From contig NZ_CP069620.1 in NCBI RefSeq assembly GCF_026109735.1, positions 2,976,001-3,040,000 on the forward strand: a stretch of DNA of 64,000 nucleotides. Direction: 5' to 3'. How positions within the stretch are numbered: position 1 is the stretch's first letter; every line of letters starts with the position of its first letter. The notes beneath the pieces were generated by a model. That model searched no databases. It was not told the DNA's origin and saw only the letters and a list, made by a program, of their open reading frames with translations. A program made the translations under genes and the position numbers. This document shows, piece after piece, positions 1 to 8,441 of this stretch. This DNA comes from Salinimicrobium tongyeongense. Its GTDB lineage: Bacteria; Bacteroidota; Bacteroidia; Flavobacteriales; Flavobacteriaceae.

Positions 1-91
1 ACAGCGGGATGAGCCGGTCATAATCTTCATTGGTGAGTTTTTCTTCTGCGACGGTGTAAATCACATTTTGCTCCACCTGGATAGAAATCAT
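1..91 (-). CDS. STAS/SpoIIAA-like protein, N-terminal 30 codons only (runs off left edge)
   Basis: A minus-strand reading frame starts with ATG at 91-89 and stays open to the window edge. The visible start, MISIQVEQNVIYTVAEEKL, followed by TNEDYDRLIPL, has the pattern of SpoIIAA-like STAS-fold proteins, where an opening beta strand is followed by a helix that begins with a Thr-x-Glu-Asp-Tyr segment. Such proteins are small cytosolic domains of unknown or lipid/regulatory role. The gene is cut by the window edge, so the family assignment rests on about 30 residues and is tentative. It diverges from the MFS transporter downstream. Confidence 0.55.
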   Translation of the reverse strand, partial: MISIQVEQNVIYTVAEEKLTNEDYDRLIPL

Positions 92-275
92 AGTTTGGTT
101 TTTTTACAATTTCGAAAGAAAACCACATATGGGCAACCCAATAAAAGGCTTCGCGAGTTAAGCTCTTGTTAATCTATGCTTAAGAAATGTTAAGCGGTTT
201 TTCCTGAAAAAAGTAGTGCGAAGGGGCTTTCAGCATTCAAAAATTCCCCTCATCTTTGCCTTTTTTAAGAGGTAT

Positions 276-1415
276 ATGGAATCCCGCAAAAAGCAACGCA
301 TCGCACTTAGTGCCTTCTTTTTTATGTCGGGTTTTGCTTTTTCAACATGGGCTTCCCGCATTCCCACCATCAAAACACAATTTGACCTGAACGAAGCCCA
401 GCTGGGCAACCTCCTGCTGGCCATGCCGGTGAGTTCGCTCATTGGGCTGCCAATTTCGGGCTGGCTGGTTTCCAGGTTTGACAGTAGGAACCCCCTCATT
501 GTGGCTTATTTTTTCTTCGCGGTAGGGCTGGTGATGATAGGAAGTGCGTCAAATATGCTGCTCCTGGTGATGGGGATTTGTGTTTTTGCATTTAGCATGC
601 GCATCCTGAACATCTCCATGAACACCCAATCGCTCACGCTCCAAAAATTATTTCCGCGGAAGATTTTGGGCTCCTTTCACGGCCTTTGGAGCACCGGCGG
701 ACTCGTGGGAGTGCTTTTCTCTACCTTACTTATTAAACTGAACCTTTCCATGCAGCTGCATTTTTGGATAGTAGCCGGCATAGGAATCTTACTGGGAGTT
801 TTTTCTTACTCATTTTTACTGCGGAAAGACCGCGCTACCGGCGGCAATAAACTGCGGCTGGGAAAACCCGATAAATTTATACTGTACCTGGGGCTGCTCA
901 TCTTTTTTGCCTCTTTGTGCGAGGGCGGGATGTTTGACTGGAGTGGCGTGTATTTTAAAGAAGTGGTGAAAGAAGAAATTTTCACTTTGGGCTACCTCAT
1001 TTTTATGACGTTTATGGCACTCTCACGCTTCTTTTCTGACAGGCTTATAGAAAAGTTGGGAATGCCCCGAATGTTCCTGCTAAGTTCTTCCCTTATATCT
1101 TCGGGAGTGCTTTTAATGATCCTGCTCCCTTACTTTTGGCCGGCACTTATAGGGTTTAGCCTGGTAGGGGTTGGGGTGGCGGCTATCATCCCGATGATCT
1201 TTAGCCTGGCGGGAACTTCCAAAAAATATTCGGCGGGAATGGCTATTTCTATCATTACTACCTACGGAATTGTGGGCATGTTGCTGGGGCCGCCCTTAGT
1301 GGGGTACATTGCCCACCTCTTTAACCTCAAAGTTTCTTTTCTGCTGTTCCTTTTTGCCGGTCTCCTCTTTATCCCGGTGTCACAGCTTTTCTTCAGGTTT
1401 AAGCAGGAAGAGTAG
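276..1415 (+). CDS. MFS transporter (YbjJ-like, 12 TM)
   Basis: This is an integral membrane protein of about 380 residues with regularly spaced hydrophobic segments, typical of a 12-helix major facilitator. The N-terminal part (GFAFSTWASRIPTIKTQF, then a loop with SGWLVSRFDSRN after the second helix) resembles the YbjJ/fucose-permease-like branch, in which the first helix carries a WA(S/T)R(I/T)P signature and the loop 2-3 motif is G-x-L-x-x-R-x-G/D-x-R. The substrate cannot be told from sequence. An in-frame GTG at 216 would add 20 residues, but ATG at 276 has a purine-rich stretch (taagagg) just upstream and matches the family's usual start, so it is preferred. It stands alone between the divergent STAS-like gene and the VOC gene. 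Confidence 0.85.
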   Translation: MESRKKQRIALSAFFFMSGFAFSTWASRIPTIKTQFDLNEAQLGNLLLAMPVSSLIGLPISGWLVSRFDSRNPLIVAYFFFAVGLVMIGSASNMLLLVMGICVFAFSMRILNISMNTQSLTLQKLFPRKILGSFHGLWSTGGLVGVLFSTLLIKLNLSMQLHFWIVAGIGILLGVFSYSFLLRKDRATGGNKLRLGKPDKFILYLGLLIFFASLCEGGMFDWSGVYFKEVVKEEIFTLGYLIFMTFMALSRFFSDRLIEKLGMPRMFLLSSSLISSGVLLMILLPYFWPALIGFSLVGVGVAAIIPMIFSLAGTSKKYSAGMAISIITTYGIVGMLLGPPLVGYIAHLFNLKVSFLLFLFAGLLFIPVSQLFFRFKQEE

Positions 1416-1605
1416 AAGAGATCTTATTCAGAAAAAAAACTTCAGTTTTTGGCATTTTTGAGAGTTAAGGCTTTATGCTGCTTTTAGCAGAAGCAGAGTT
1501 TAACTTTTGTATCTTATCTTTAGGGAAGTATTAGTGGCTATAAATTTATACCGGCGGCACAAAGTGTGGAAAACTTTTGGCAGGCCGGGACAAAAAGATG
1601 GAAAG

Positions 1606-2106
1606 ATGTCAAACAATAAAGATTATAAAGTTCCGCCTTCAACCCGTATTGGGCACGTACACCTCAAGGTGTCAAACCTTGAGAGGTCGCTGTTGTTCTA
1701 CAACGGGCTGCTGGGGTTTGAGGTGACACAGCGCATGGGCGATGCAGCTGTATTTTTGTCGGCAGGCGGTTACCACCACCATATAGGCCTAAACACCTGG
1801 CACAGTAAAGGAGCGCCCGAAGCTTCAAAAAGAGGGGTGGGCCTGTACCACACGGCCATAGTCTATGAACATAGAAAAGAACTGGCACAGGTGCTAAAAA
1901 GGCTAATTGATGCAGAATATCCCTTAACAGGCGCGGCAGATCACGGGGTGTCGGAAGCACTTTACCTCAATGATCCCGATGGAAATGGAGTGGAACTTTA
2001 TTACGACCGCGCAAGGGAACACTGGCCCCGCAAAAAAGACGGCTCGCTTGAAATGTATACCCGGGCCCTGCATTTAGACCATTTGCTGGCCGAGCTGAAC
2101 AATTAA
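1606..2106 (+). CDS. VOC-family (glyoxalase/extradiol dioxygenase-like) protein
   Basis: A protein of about 166 residues carries two beta-alpha-beta-beta-beta units of the vicinal oxygen chelate fold. The first unit opens with IGHVHLKVSNLERSLLFYNG and continues to GFEVTQRMG; a second unit has GVGLYHTAIVYEHRKELAQV and ends LNDPDGNGVELYYDR. Candidate metal ligands are His in GHVHL, His in LYHTA and Glu in GVELYYD. The layout matches CatE-like dioxygenase/glyoxalase paralogues, but the substrate is unknown. The frame is open back to 1507, yet the first 33 codons look like leader sequence and ATG at 1606 gives the family's normal start. Its stop overlaps by 4 nt the stop of the convergent rhodanese gene. 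Confidence 0.85.
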   Translation: MSNNKDYKVPPSTRIGHVHLKVSNLERSLLFYNGLLGFEVTQRMGDAAVFLSAGGYHHHIGLNTWHSKGAPEASKRGVGLYHTAIVYEHRKELAQVLKRLIDAEYPLTGAADHGVSEALYLNDPDGNGVELYYDRAREHWPRKKDGSLEMYTRALHLDHLLAELNN

Positions 2107-2618
2107 TTCCCTACAGGGTAACCTTTATCTATCCAGTCAACTTTGATATTATCGCGCAGGTTGAGCAACTGGTGGCTGGTGAAATTCATTTCGTTGAGCA
2201 GGGCAAAAGCAGGGCGAACATTAGGGCAGATGTCAAAAGGACAGCAGCCGCAGTAGATCACGATATCACTGTCTTTTGGCAGCCTTTCCAGTTCTTTTTT
2301 GAGGGTGTTGAGGCCTTCTTTTTCTCCCGAAGGGCCGGTGTCTCTAGATCCCGGGATGATCCCGCCGGCACCCAGGCTAATAATGACCAGGCTGTCTTCT
2401 GAAGACTGAAGTACTTGTGCAAGCTCTTTTGGTTCCAGAAGCTGCTGTTGCGTCCAGGGTTCCTGCTGAATTTGTGTTTTGGCTTTTTCAGTGTGTTTTT
2501 CCACAAGCTCATTATCTGCTACTGCAGATTTTTCAGTCTGGTTTTTACAGGCTGAAGTAGTTAGGAAAATCAGGCAGATTGCGGGATAGAAGAATTTTTT
2601 AAAGATGTTATTTTTCAT
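2103..2618 (-). CDS. Rhodanese-like domain lipoprotein
   Basis: A 171-residue protein begins with a lipoprotein signal (basic KNNIFKKFF, hydrophobic core, then lipobox TSAC at about residue 24), so it should be exported and lipid-anchored. After a charged linker, residues 65-171 form a rhodanese-like domain with an active-site loop centred on YCGCCPFDICPN, where the first Cys after Tyr is the expected sulfur-carrying residue. The loop is unusually rich in Cys (four within 10 residues), which could mean metal binding or disulfide chemistry rather than simple sulfur transfer. It converges on the VOC gene with a 4-nt overlap of stop codons. Confidence 0.8.
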   Translation of the reverse strand: MKNNIFKKFFYPAICLIFLTTSACKNQTEKSAVADNELVEKHTEKAKTQIQQEPWTQQQLLEPKELAQVLQSSEDSLVIISLGAGGIIPGSRDTGPSGEKEGLNTLKKELERLPKDSDIVIYCGCCPFDICPNVRPAFALLNEMNFTSHQLLNLRDNIKVDWIDKGYPVGN

Positions 2619-2713
2619 TCCGAAGAAAGTATTTATGAAAGCTTGAGTAGGAAAAAGTGTTTTTTCAGGAACATTAGAAAGTTGAATTTTTTAAGCATAA
2701 TAGCCGTAAGGCG

Positions 2714-3235
2714 TTACCACAGGCTCCCAACTTCCTTTTTGATGTACGCCAGGCCTGTTTCGCTTGGCGGTTGCTGATCTATTAGGGAATTTGCGATTTG
2801 TTGTCGCAGGTCATTTGCCGAAGTGATCTCTTCCCGGCCTGCAATTTTCCTGATATTGTTTATCGTGGCATTTTTAGAGGCCTTGATCACATTCCAGCAC
2901 GCTTCACTAATATAGATTTGCTGCGCCAGGTTGTGCTCAAATTCCTGTTCTATAGATTTAATGAGCAGGCTGGCGTAATCTTCTTTCTCACTTCCTGAAG
3001 GTTTTACCCTTACAAGGAGGTTGCCCGGGGCAATGCGCTCCAGGAAAAGTGCCATTCTCTCGTAAGCCTGCAGCCTTAATGGCAGGGCCTGTTTTTGAGC
3101 TTCCCTGTGAAGCAAATACCGCCGCCGCCGTTCTTCGTTGCGGGTGTGCAGGTTGAAAAAATAGAAGGCTATCACGCCCACAACCACTGCCGGTAAAAGA
3201 TAGAACAGCAGTTCTAAAATGGAATCTTCTGTCAT
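2714..3235 (-). CDS. Conserved Bacteroidota protein with one N-terminal membrane helix (DUF7935-like)
   Basis: A 173-residue protein starts with a single hydrophobic helix (about residues 8-27, ending in FYFFNLHTRNEERRRR), which positions a soluble mostly helical domain on the cytosolic side. The body contains a segment LPLRLQAYERMALFLERI followed by a P-G-N-L-L-V-R motif, a pattern I associate with an uncharacterised Bacteroidota family (DUF7935). No catalytic motif is evident. It lies 7 nt downstream of the glutamate-synthase-like gene on the same strand and is probably cotranscribed with it. Its function is unknown. Confidence 0.7.
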   Translation of the reverse strand: MTEDSILELLFYLLPAVVVGVIAFYFFNLHTRNEERRRRYLLHREAQKQALPLRLQAYERMALFLERIAPGNLLVRVKPSGSEKEDYASLLIKSIEQEFEHNLAQQIYISEACWNVIKASKNATINNIRKIAGREEITSANDLRQQIANSLIDQQPPSETGLAYIKKEVGSLW

Positions 3236-3242
3236 TGGTCAA

Positions 3243-4862
3243 CTATTGATCGGCTACCGAAGTGTCTTCAGTTTCTACCTCTTTCACATCGGTTTCTTTA
3301 CCTTTTCTGTACGAGCCGCCTAAGTTAGGACATCCTGCCAAAGTAGCAACAGAATCAAAAGGAACTTTTGACTTGTTGTACATGAAAGTTTCGGCTAAAG
3401 TTTTTGCAATGAACCTGTCGCCCAGGTTAATTTCCACATCATCCATAGTGAACTGGCAGGGGTGTTCATATCCGCAGGCGTGGGTGATCTCCAGCAATTC
3501 TTTTCTGAAATTATTGAAGTAGTAATTCACCCTTTCCGACTTGTCTTTGACGTTGATCCCCGCCTGTAGCCAACGGTTTTGCGTTGCCACTCCTGTTGGG
3601 CAGGTGTTGGTGTGACAGGACTGCGCCTGAATACACCCCACGCTGAGCATGGCTTCACGGGCCACATTAATGCAGTCAACCCCCATGGCGAAAGCCATAG
3701 CCGCTTTAGCAGGAAATCCAAGTTTGCCGCTTCCTATAAATACGATATGGTTGGTGAGGTCTCTCGCCTGAAAGATCTTGTAGACATCGGTAAAGCCGTA
3801 GATCCAGGGCAGGGCCACATGATCGGCGAAACTTGGCGGGGCCGCCCCGGTTCCGCCCTCACCGCCGTCGATGGAAATAAAATCGGGTCCGCGGTTGGTC
3901 TCGGCCATAATACTTGCCAGTTCCCGCCATTCATCGAGTTTACCAATAGCGGCTTTTATTCCTACCGGAAGGCCGGTTTCTTCCGCAATCTCTTCTATCC
4001 AGTCTACCAGCTCCTGCATGTTGCTAAAAGTGCTGTGAGCGGGTGGGGACAGCACGTCTTTTCCCATGGGAACATGCCTTATTTCTGAAATTTCCCTGGT
4101 GATCTTGGAGGCAGGCAGAACGCCGCCCTTTCCGGGTTTGGCACCCTGCGAAAGTTTAATTTCAATAGCTCTTACACTGGGGTATTCCTTTACCAGCTTT
4201 ACCAGTTTTTCCATAGAGAAATTTCCGTTTTCATCCCGTATTCCAAAGTAGCCGGTGCCAATCTGGAAGACAATATCGGCTCCTTTTTTGTGATAAGGAG
4301 ATAAACCGCCTTCGCCGGTATTGTGGTAAGCATAGGCTTTCTTACAGCCCAGGTTGAGGGATTCTATGGCCCGGGCAGAAAGGGAACCAAAGCTCATGGC
4401 AGAGACATTAATGACCGAAGCCGGCCTGAAAGGTCGCCGGCGCTTGTGATATTCGCCCATCACCTTTGCACAGGCCACAAAATATGGATCTTCCCTGTTG
4501 ATGTGCTTGTTGGGCATATAATACGGCACCACCGCATTATTGATAAAGACGTAATTCACGGCATTGATGTCCTGATCTGTCCCAAAACCTTCATAATTAT
4601 TGACATTTTTGGAAGATGCATAGACCCAGCCGCGTTCTATGCGGTTGAAAGGGAGTTCTTCCCGGTTCCCGGCCACAATGTACTGTCGCAATTCGGGGCC
4701 AATGCTTTCTAGCATATACCTGAAATGCCCCACCAAAGGAAAATTGTGGAGGATGATGTGCTTTTTATTGATAAAAACATCATAAATAACCACTAAAAAT
4801 ATGAAGATTAGGAGCCACATCCACCAGGAGATATTTCCCAGGAAATCGAAAATATTTTCCAT
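3243..4862 (-). CDS. FMN-binding glutamate synthase family protein (membrane-anchored)
   Basis: A 539-residue protein is made up of one N-terminal transmembrane helix (about residues 10-32) and a large TIM-barrel domain related to the synthase domain of glutamate synthase. Recognisable parts are VSAMSFGSLS near residue 150, KLSQGAKPGKGG, the glycine-rich IDGGEGGTGAAP flavin region, and the Cys cluster CIQAQSCHTNTCPTGVATQ, which in GltB carries the 3Fe-4S cluster. It lacks the amidotransferase and C-terminal GXGXG domains of true GltB, as is normal for this stand-alone family of unknown substrate. The frame is open to 4964, but ATG at 4862 gives the usual start just before the membrane helix. 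It diverges from the helicase gene. Confidence 0.88.
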   Translation of the reverse strand: MENIFDFLGNISWWMWLLIFIFLVVIYDVFINKKHIILHNFPLVGHFRYMLESIGPELRQYIVAGNREELPFNRIERGWVYASSKNVNNYEGFGTDQDINAVNYVFINNAVVPYYMPNKHINREDPYFVACAKVMGEYHKRRRPFRPASVINVSAMSFGSLSARAIESLNLGCKKAYAYHNTGEGGLSPYHKKGADIVFQIGTGYFGIRDENGNFSMEKLVKLVKEYPSVRAIEIKLSQGAKPGKGGVLPASKITREISEIRHVPMGKDVLSPPAHSTFSNMQELVDWIEEIAEETGLPVGIKAAIGKLDEWRELASIMAETNRGPDFISIDGGEGGTGAAPPSFADHVALPWIYGFTDVYKIFQARDLTNHIVFIGSGKLGFPAKAAMAFAMGVDCINVAREAMLSVGCIQAQSCHTNTCPTGVATQNRWLQAGINVKDKSERVNYYFNNFRKELLEITHACGYEHPCQFTMDDVEINLGDRFIAKTLAETFMYNKSKVPFDSVATLAGCPNLGGSYRKGKETDVKEVETEDTSVADQ

Positions 4863-5047
4863 ACAAACCGCTTTAATTCCTAAAAAATCAAAAGTTAGCT
4901 TATAAAGCAGCTCCTCCAAAATAAATTCTTTTAAAATATTCGTAAAATAGTTTTTCAGCAGCAATTTGCCGGGGCTAAAAAGATATGGATACAGGGTTCT
5001 TATTTTGCCTCATTTTAGCTATTTTCACCCCTTAAAAGAAGTTACTA

Positions 5048-7378
5048 TTGGAATCTTACTTAGCCGAATTGAATGATGCCCAGCGGGCCCCGGTATTGCA
5101 AAAAGATGGCGCTATGATAGTTATTGCAGGAGCGGGGTCTGGGAAGACGCGGGTGCTTACTTATAGAATTGCTTACCTTATGAGTAAAGGAGTTGATGCC
5201 TTCAATATCCTTTCATTAACTTTTACCAATAAGGCAGCACGGGAAATGAAAACCCGAATTGCAAAGATTGTTGGGAACAGCGAGGCCAAAAACCTCTGGA
5301 TGGGTACCTTTCATTCCATCTTTGCCAAGATGCTCAGGTTCGAGGCCGATAAACTTGGATACCCTTCCAATTTTACCATTTATGACACCCAGGATTCCCA
5401 GCGACTTATTTCAGCAATTATCAAGGAAATGGGGCTCGATAAAGACGTGTACAAGTACAAGCAGGTCTATTCCCGTATCTCGTCTTATAAGAACAGCCTC
5501 ATCACGGTAAAAGCCTACTTTCAGAATCCTGAATTAATGGAAGCCGATGCAATGTCTAAAAAGCCAAGGCTGGGGGAAATTTACAGGGAATATGTAGATC
5601 GCTGTTTTAAGGCAGGAGCCATGGATTTTGACGACCTGCTGCTTAAGACCAACGAGCTGCTCAACCGTTTCCCCGATGTGCTTCAGAAATACCAGAACCG
5701 ATTCAGGTATATTCTGGTAGATGAGTACCAGGATACCAACCACTCGCAGTACCTTATTGTAAAGGCCCTTTCAGATAAATTTCAGAATATATGCGTGGTG
5801 GGCGATGATGCGCAGAGTATCTATGCTTTTCGTGGTGCAAACATCAATAACATTCTCAACTTTCAGAAAGATTACGACAACGTACAAACCTATCGCCTGG
5901 AGCAGAATTACAGGTCTTCCAAAAATATTGTCGAGGCGGCCAATTCGATTATAGAAAAGAACAAAACACGGCTTGAAAAGGTGGTGTGGACGGCAAATGA
6001 AGACGGCCCCAAGATCGTGGTAAACCGTTTGCTTACCGATGGGGAAGAAGGACGCTTTGTGGCAGGGTCTATTTTTGAGAACAGGATGGAGCACCAAATG
6101 AAGAACGGCGATTTTGCCATTTTGTACCGCACAAATGCACAGAGCCGGGCCATGGAAGATGCCCTTCGGAAAAAAGATATCCCTTACCGGATTTATGGCG
6201 GACTCTCCTTTTACCAGCGCAAGGAAATTAAAGATGTGCTGTCTTATCTAAGACTGGTGATAAACCCTAAAGATGAGGAAGCGCTTAAGCGGGTTATCAA
6301 CTATCCGGCGCGGGGAATTGGACAAACCACGATAGACAGGCTTACCATTGCCGCCAATCACTACAAAAGGTCAATTTATGAGGTTATTGAAAACCTTGAC
6401 AGGATTGACCTGAAGATCAACCGGGGCACCAAAAGTAAGCTGGAGAACTTTATCAACATGATCAAGAGCTTCCAGATCATGAATGAAAACTCTGATGCCT
6501 TTACCATTGCTGAAACTGTTGCCAAGAAAACCGGACTTTTACAGGAACTGAAAAAAGACGGTACCCCTGAAGGTATTGCCAGGATAGAGAATATCGAGGA
6601 GCTGCTTAACGGGATAAGGGATTTTGTGGAAGGACAAAAAGAACTGGCCGATGCCACCGGTTCCCTTACTGAATTCCTGGAAGATGTGGCCCTGGCTACC
6701 GATATGGATAAAGATTCGGGTGACGACGACCGCGTTGCCTTGATGACCATTCACCTTGCCAAAGGCCTCGAATTCCCTTATGTGTATATTGTAGGAATGG
6801 AGGAAGACCTCTTCCCTTCGGCGATGAGTATGAACACCCGTTCTGAGCTTGAGGAGGAACGCAGGCTGTTTTATGTGGCGCTTACCAGGGCCGAAAAGAA
6901 AGCTTTTCTTACCTACACCCAATCGAGGTACCGTTGGGGAAAGCTCGTAGATGCCGAACCCAGCAGGTTCATCGAGGAAATAGACGACAAGTACCTGGAG
7001 TTCATGATTCCGCAGGATGACTATAAGTACAAACCCCTTATTGATACCGATATTTTTGGGGAAGTTGATAAAAGTAAATTCCGCCAGACCAAACCTGTGA
7101 ACGGCACTCCGCCGCCCTCTCATAAACCTACCGAAGAACAGCTGCAGAAACTGAGAAAATTAAGGCCGGCAACTTCTCCCGAAGCTTCGGCTTCAACCGG
7201 GGAGGTCATTAAGCTCATGGCCGGTGATGAAGTAGAGCACATGCGTTTTGGTAAAGGAAAAGTATTGAGCATAGAAGGAGTGGGACAGGATAAAAAAGCT
7301 GAGATCAACTTTGAAACGGGAGGCATAAAAAAACTACTGCTGCGTTTTGCCAAACTTAAATTGCTCAACCAGGGTTAA
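5048..7378 (+). CDS. pcrA: UvrD/PcrA-type ATP-dependent DNA helicase (TTG start)
   Basis: This 776-residue superfamily 1A 3'-5' helicase acts in repair and in displacing proteins from DNA. Visible motifs in order are the Q-motif (LAELNDAQRAPV, residues 5-16), Walker A GAGSGKT (about 28-34), TFTNKAAREM (Ia), DEYQDTN (Walker B, motif II), VGDDAQSIYAFRGA (III), LEQNYRSS (IV), MTIHLAKGLEFPYVY (V) and VALTRAEKKAFLTY (VI). The C-terminal tail ends in a Tudor-like VRFGKGKV-type segment (MRFGKGKVLSIEG), typical of PcrA/UvrD. The only start that keeps the Q-motif is TTG at 5048; the first in-frame ATG would remove the Q-motif. aaaagaag just upstream can serve as a ribosome site. Confidence 0.95.
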   Translation: MESYLAELNDAQRAPVLQKDGAMIVIAGAGSGKTRVLTYRIAYLMSKGVDAFNILSLTFTNKAAREMKTRIAKIVGNSEAKNLWMGTFHSIFAKMLRFEADKLGYPSNFTIYDTQDSQRLISAIIKEMGLDKDVYKYKQVYSRISSYKNSLITVKAYFQNPELMEADAMSKKPRLGEIYREYVDRCFKAGAMDFDDLLLKTNELLNRFPDVLQKYQNRFRYILVDEYQDTNHSQYLIVKALSDKFQNICVVGDDAQSIYAFRGANINNILNFQKDYDNVQTYRLEQNYRSSKNIVEAANSIIEKNKTRLEKVVWTANEDGPKIVVNRLLTDGEEGRFVAGSIFENRMEHQMKNGDFAILYRTNAQSRAMEDALRKKDIPYRIYGGLSFYQRKEIKDVLSYLRLVINPKDEEALKRVINYPARGIGQTTIDRLTIAANHYKRSIYEVIENLDRIDLKINRGTKSKLENFINMIKSFQIMNENSDAFTIAETVAKKTGLLQELKKDGTPEGIARIENIEELLNGIRDFVEGQKELADATGSLTEFLEDVALATDMDKDSGDDDRVALMTIHLAKGLEFPYVYIVGMEEDLFPSAMSMNTRSELEEERRLFYVALTRAEKKAFLTYTQSRYRWGKLVDAEPSRFIEEIDDKYLEFMIPQDDYKYKPLIDTDIFGEVDKSKFRQTKPVNGTPPPSHKPTEEQLQKLRKLRPATSPEASASTGEVIKLMAGDEVEHMRFGKGKVLSIEGVGQDKKAEINFETGGIKKLLLRFAKLKLLNQG

Positions 7379-7432
7379 GTAATTGTTATTGTTTGGGTTG
7401 GGTGTTTTCTTCTTCTTATTTTTAAATAAAAA

Positions 7433-7645
7433 ATGATAAGAGAAGGCACAGCAGTAAAATGGAAGTGGGGCAAGGGTACAGCTTACGGAAAAGTGAAGAA
7501 CACTTTTGATCACGAAATTACGCACACTATCAAAGGTACAAGGGTGACCCGCAAGGGAACCCCCGGAAATAAAGCCTTGTTCATTCAGCAGGAAAACGGG
7601 AATGAAGTTCTAAAACTCGAAAGTGAGGTGGAAAGAAATGACTAA
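7433..7645 (+). CDS. DUF2945 (HVA1/Tudor-like) small protein
   Basis: A 70-residue protein matches the DUF2945 family in layout: an opening VKWKWGKGTAYGKV, where a short SH3/Tudor-like barrel begins, then a central basic strand pair (KGTRVTRKGTPGNKALFIQQENG) and a final VLKLESEVE. Members are widespread small proteins of unknown molecular role, and some fungal relatives are labelled hypervirulence-associated. It follows the helicase by 54 nt on the same strand and may share its transcript, but nothing links the functions. Confidence 0.85.
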   Translation: MIREGTAVKWKWGKGTAYGKVKNTFDHEITHTIKGTRVTRKGTPGNKALFIQQENGNEVLKLESEVERND

Positions 7646-7715
7646 ATTTCTCTAAAACCCTTACAAAAAGGCGTCGATTTTTTGTAATTTTTGAAGCATT
7701 TAAACCAGAAGAACT

Positions 7716-8336
7716 ATGGCAGAATTAATCAGGATCTACGAAGAGAACCCAAATCCCAAAGAAATTAAAAGAGTAGTAGAAGCTTTAAAAGACGGTGCCT
7801 TAATCATTTATCCTACAGATACCGTTTACGGTTTGGGGTGTGATATAACCAATAATGCCGCTCTTGAACGTATTGCGCAGCTCAGGGGAGTGAAACTTGA
7901 AAAGGCCAATTTTTCTTTTATCTGTGAAAACCTGAGCAACCTTTCCGATTATGTGAGGCAGATAGATACCCAGACTTTCAGAATTCTAAAAAGAAACCTT
8001 CCGGGGCCGTATACTTTCATTCTTCCCGGAAATAATAACCTGCCGGCAGTTTTCAGAAAGAAAAAGACGGTGGGGATACGCATTCCCGATAATAATATTT
8101 GTCGGGCGCTTGTGGGAGGCCTTGGCAATCCTATAGTCTCCACTTCAATTCGAGATGATGATGAGGTTCTGGAATACACCACAGATCCCGAACTTATTCT
8201 TGAAAAATGGGATAAACAGGTTGAAATTGTGATAGATGGGGGGTATGGGGATAATACACCTTCTACCGTGATAGACCTTACCACACCCGAACCTGAAGTG
8301 ATCAGGGAAGGTAAGGGCAGTATTGAAATCCTTTAG
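7716..8336 (+). CDS. Threonylcarbamoyl-AMP synthase (YrdC/Sua5 family)
   Basis: A 206-residue YrdC-domain protein makes threonylcarbamoyl-adenylate from Thr, bicarbonate and ATP, the first step of t6A37 formation on ANN-decoding tRNAs. Family signatures are GALIIYPTDTVYGLGCDITN (residues 28-47), LRGVKLEKANFSFIC (a variant of the KxRxxxP binding region, here R-G-V-K-x-x-K), PGPYTFILPGN and the ending SNTIIDLT-like PSTVIDLT. There is no C-terminal Sua5 domain, so this is the short form. It stands 70 nt after the DUF2945 gene and is followed by a strong bidirectional terminator. Confidence 0.9.
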   Translation: MAELIRIYEENPNPKEIKRVVEALKDGALIIYPTDTVYGLGCDITNNAALERIAQLRGVKLEKANFSFICENLSNLSDYVRQIDTQTFRILKRNLPGPYTFILPGNNNLPAVFRKKKTVGIRIPDNNICRALVGGLGNPIVSTSIRDDDEVLEYTTDPELILEKWDKQVEIVIDGGYGDNTPSTVIDLTTPEPEVIREGKGSIEIL

Positions 8337-8380
8337 AGAACTGCGGCCGGGACCATTAAGTTTTTGAAAAAAAAGCGATA

Positions 8381-8422
8381 AATAAAAAGAGGCTGTCCAA
8401 AACAGGACAGCCTCTTTTTATT
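8381..8422. terminator. Bidirectional intrinsic terminator
   Basis: A perfect 18-bp inverted repeat (arms 8381-8398 and 8405-8422, loop 8399-8404) with a GC-rich core GGCTGTCC and A/T runs on both outer ends lies between the convergent YrdC and metalloprotease-like genes. The symmetric A and T tracts let it stop transcription from both sides. Confidence 0.93.
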
Positions 8423-8441
8423 ATTTGCTTAAACTTTTTTC

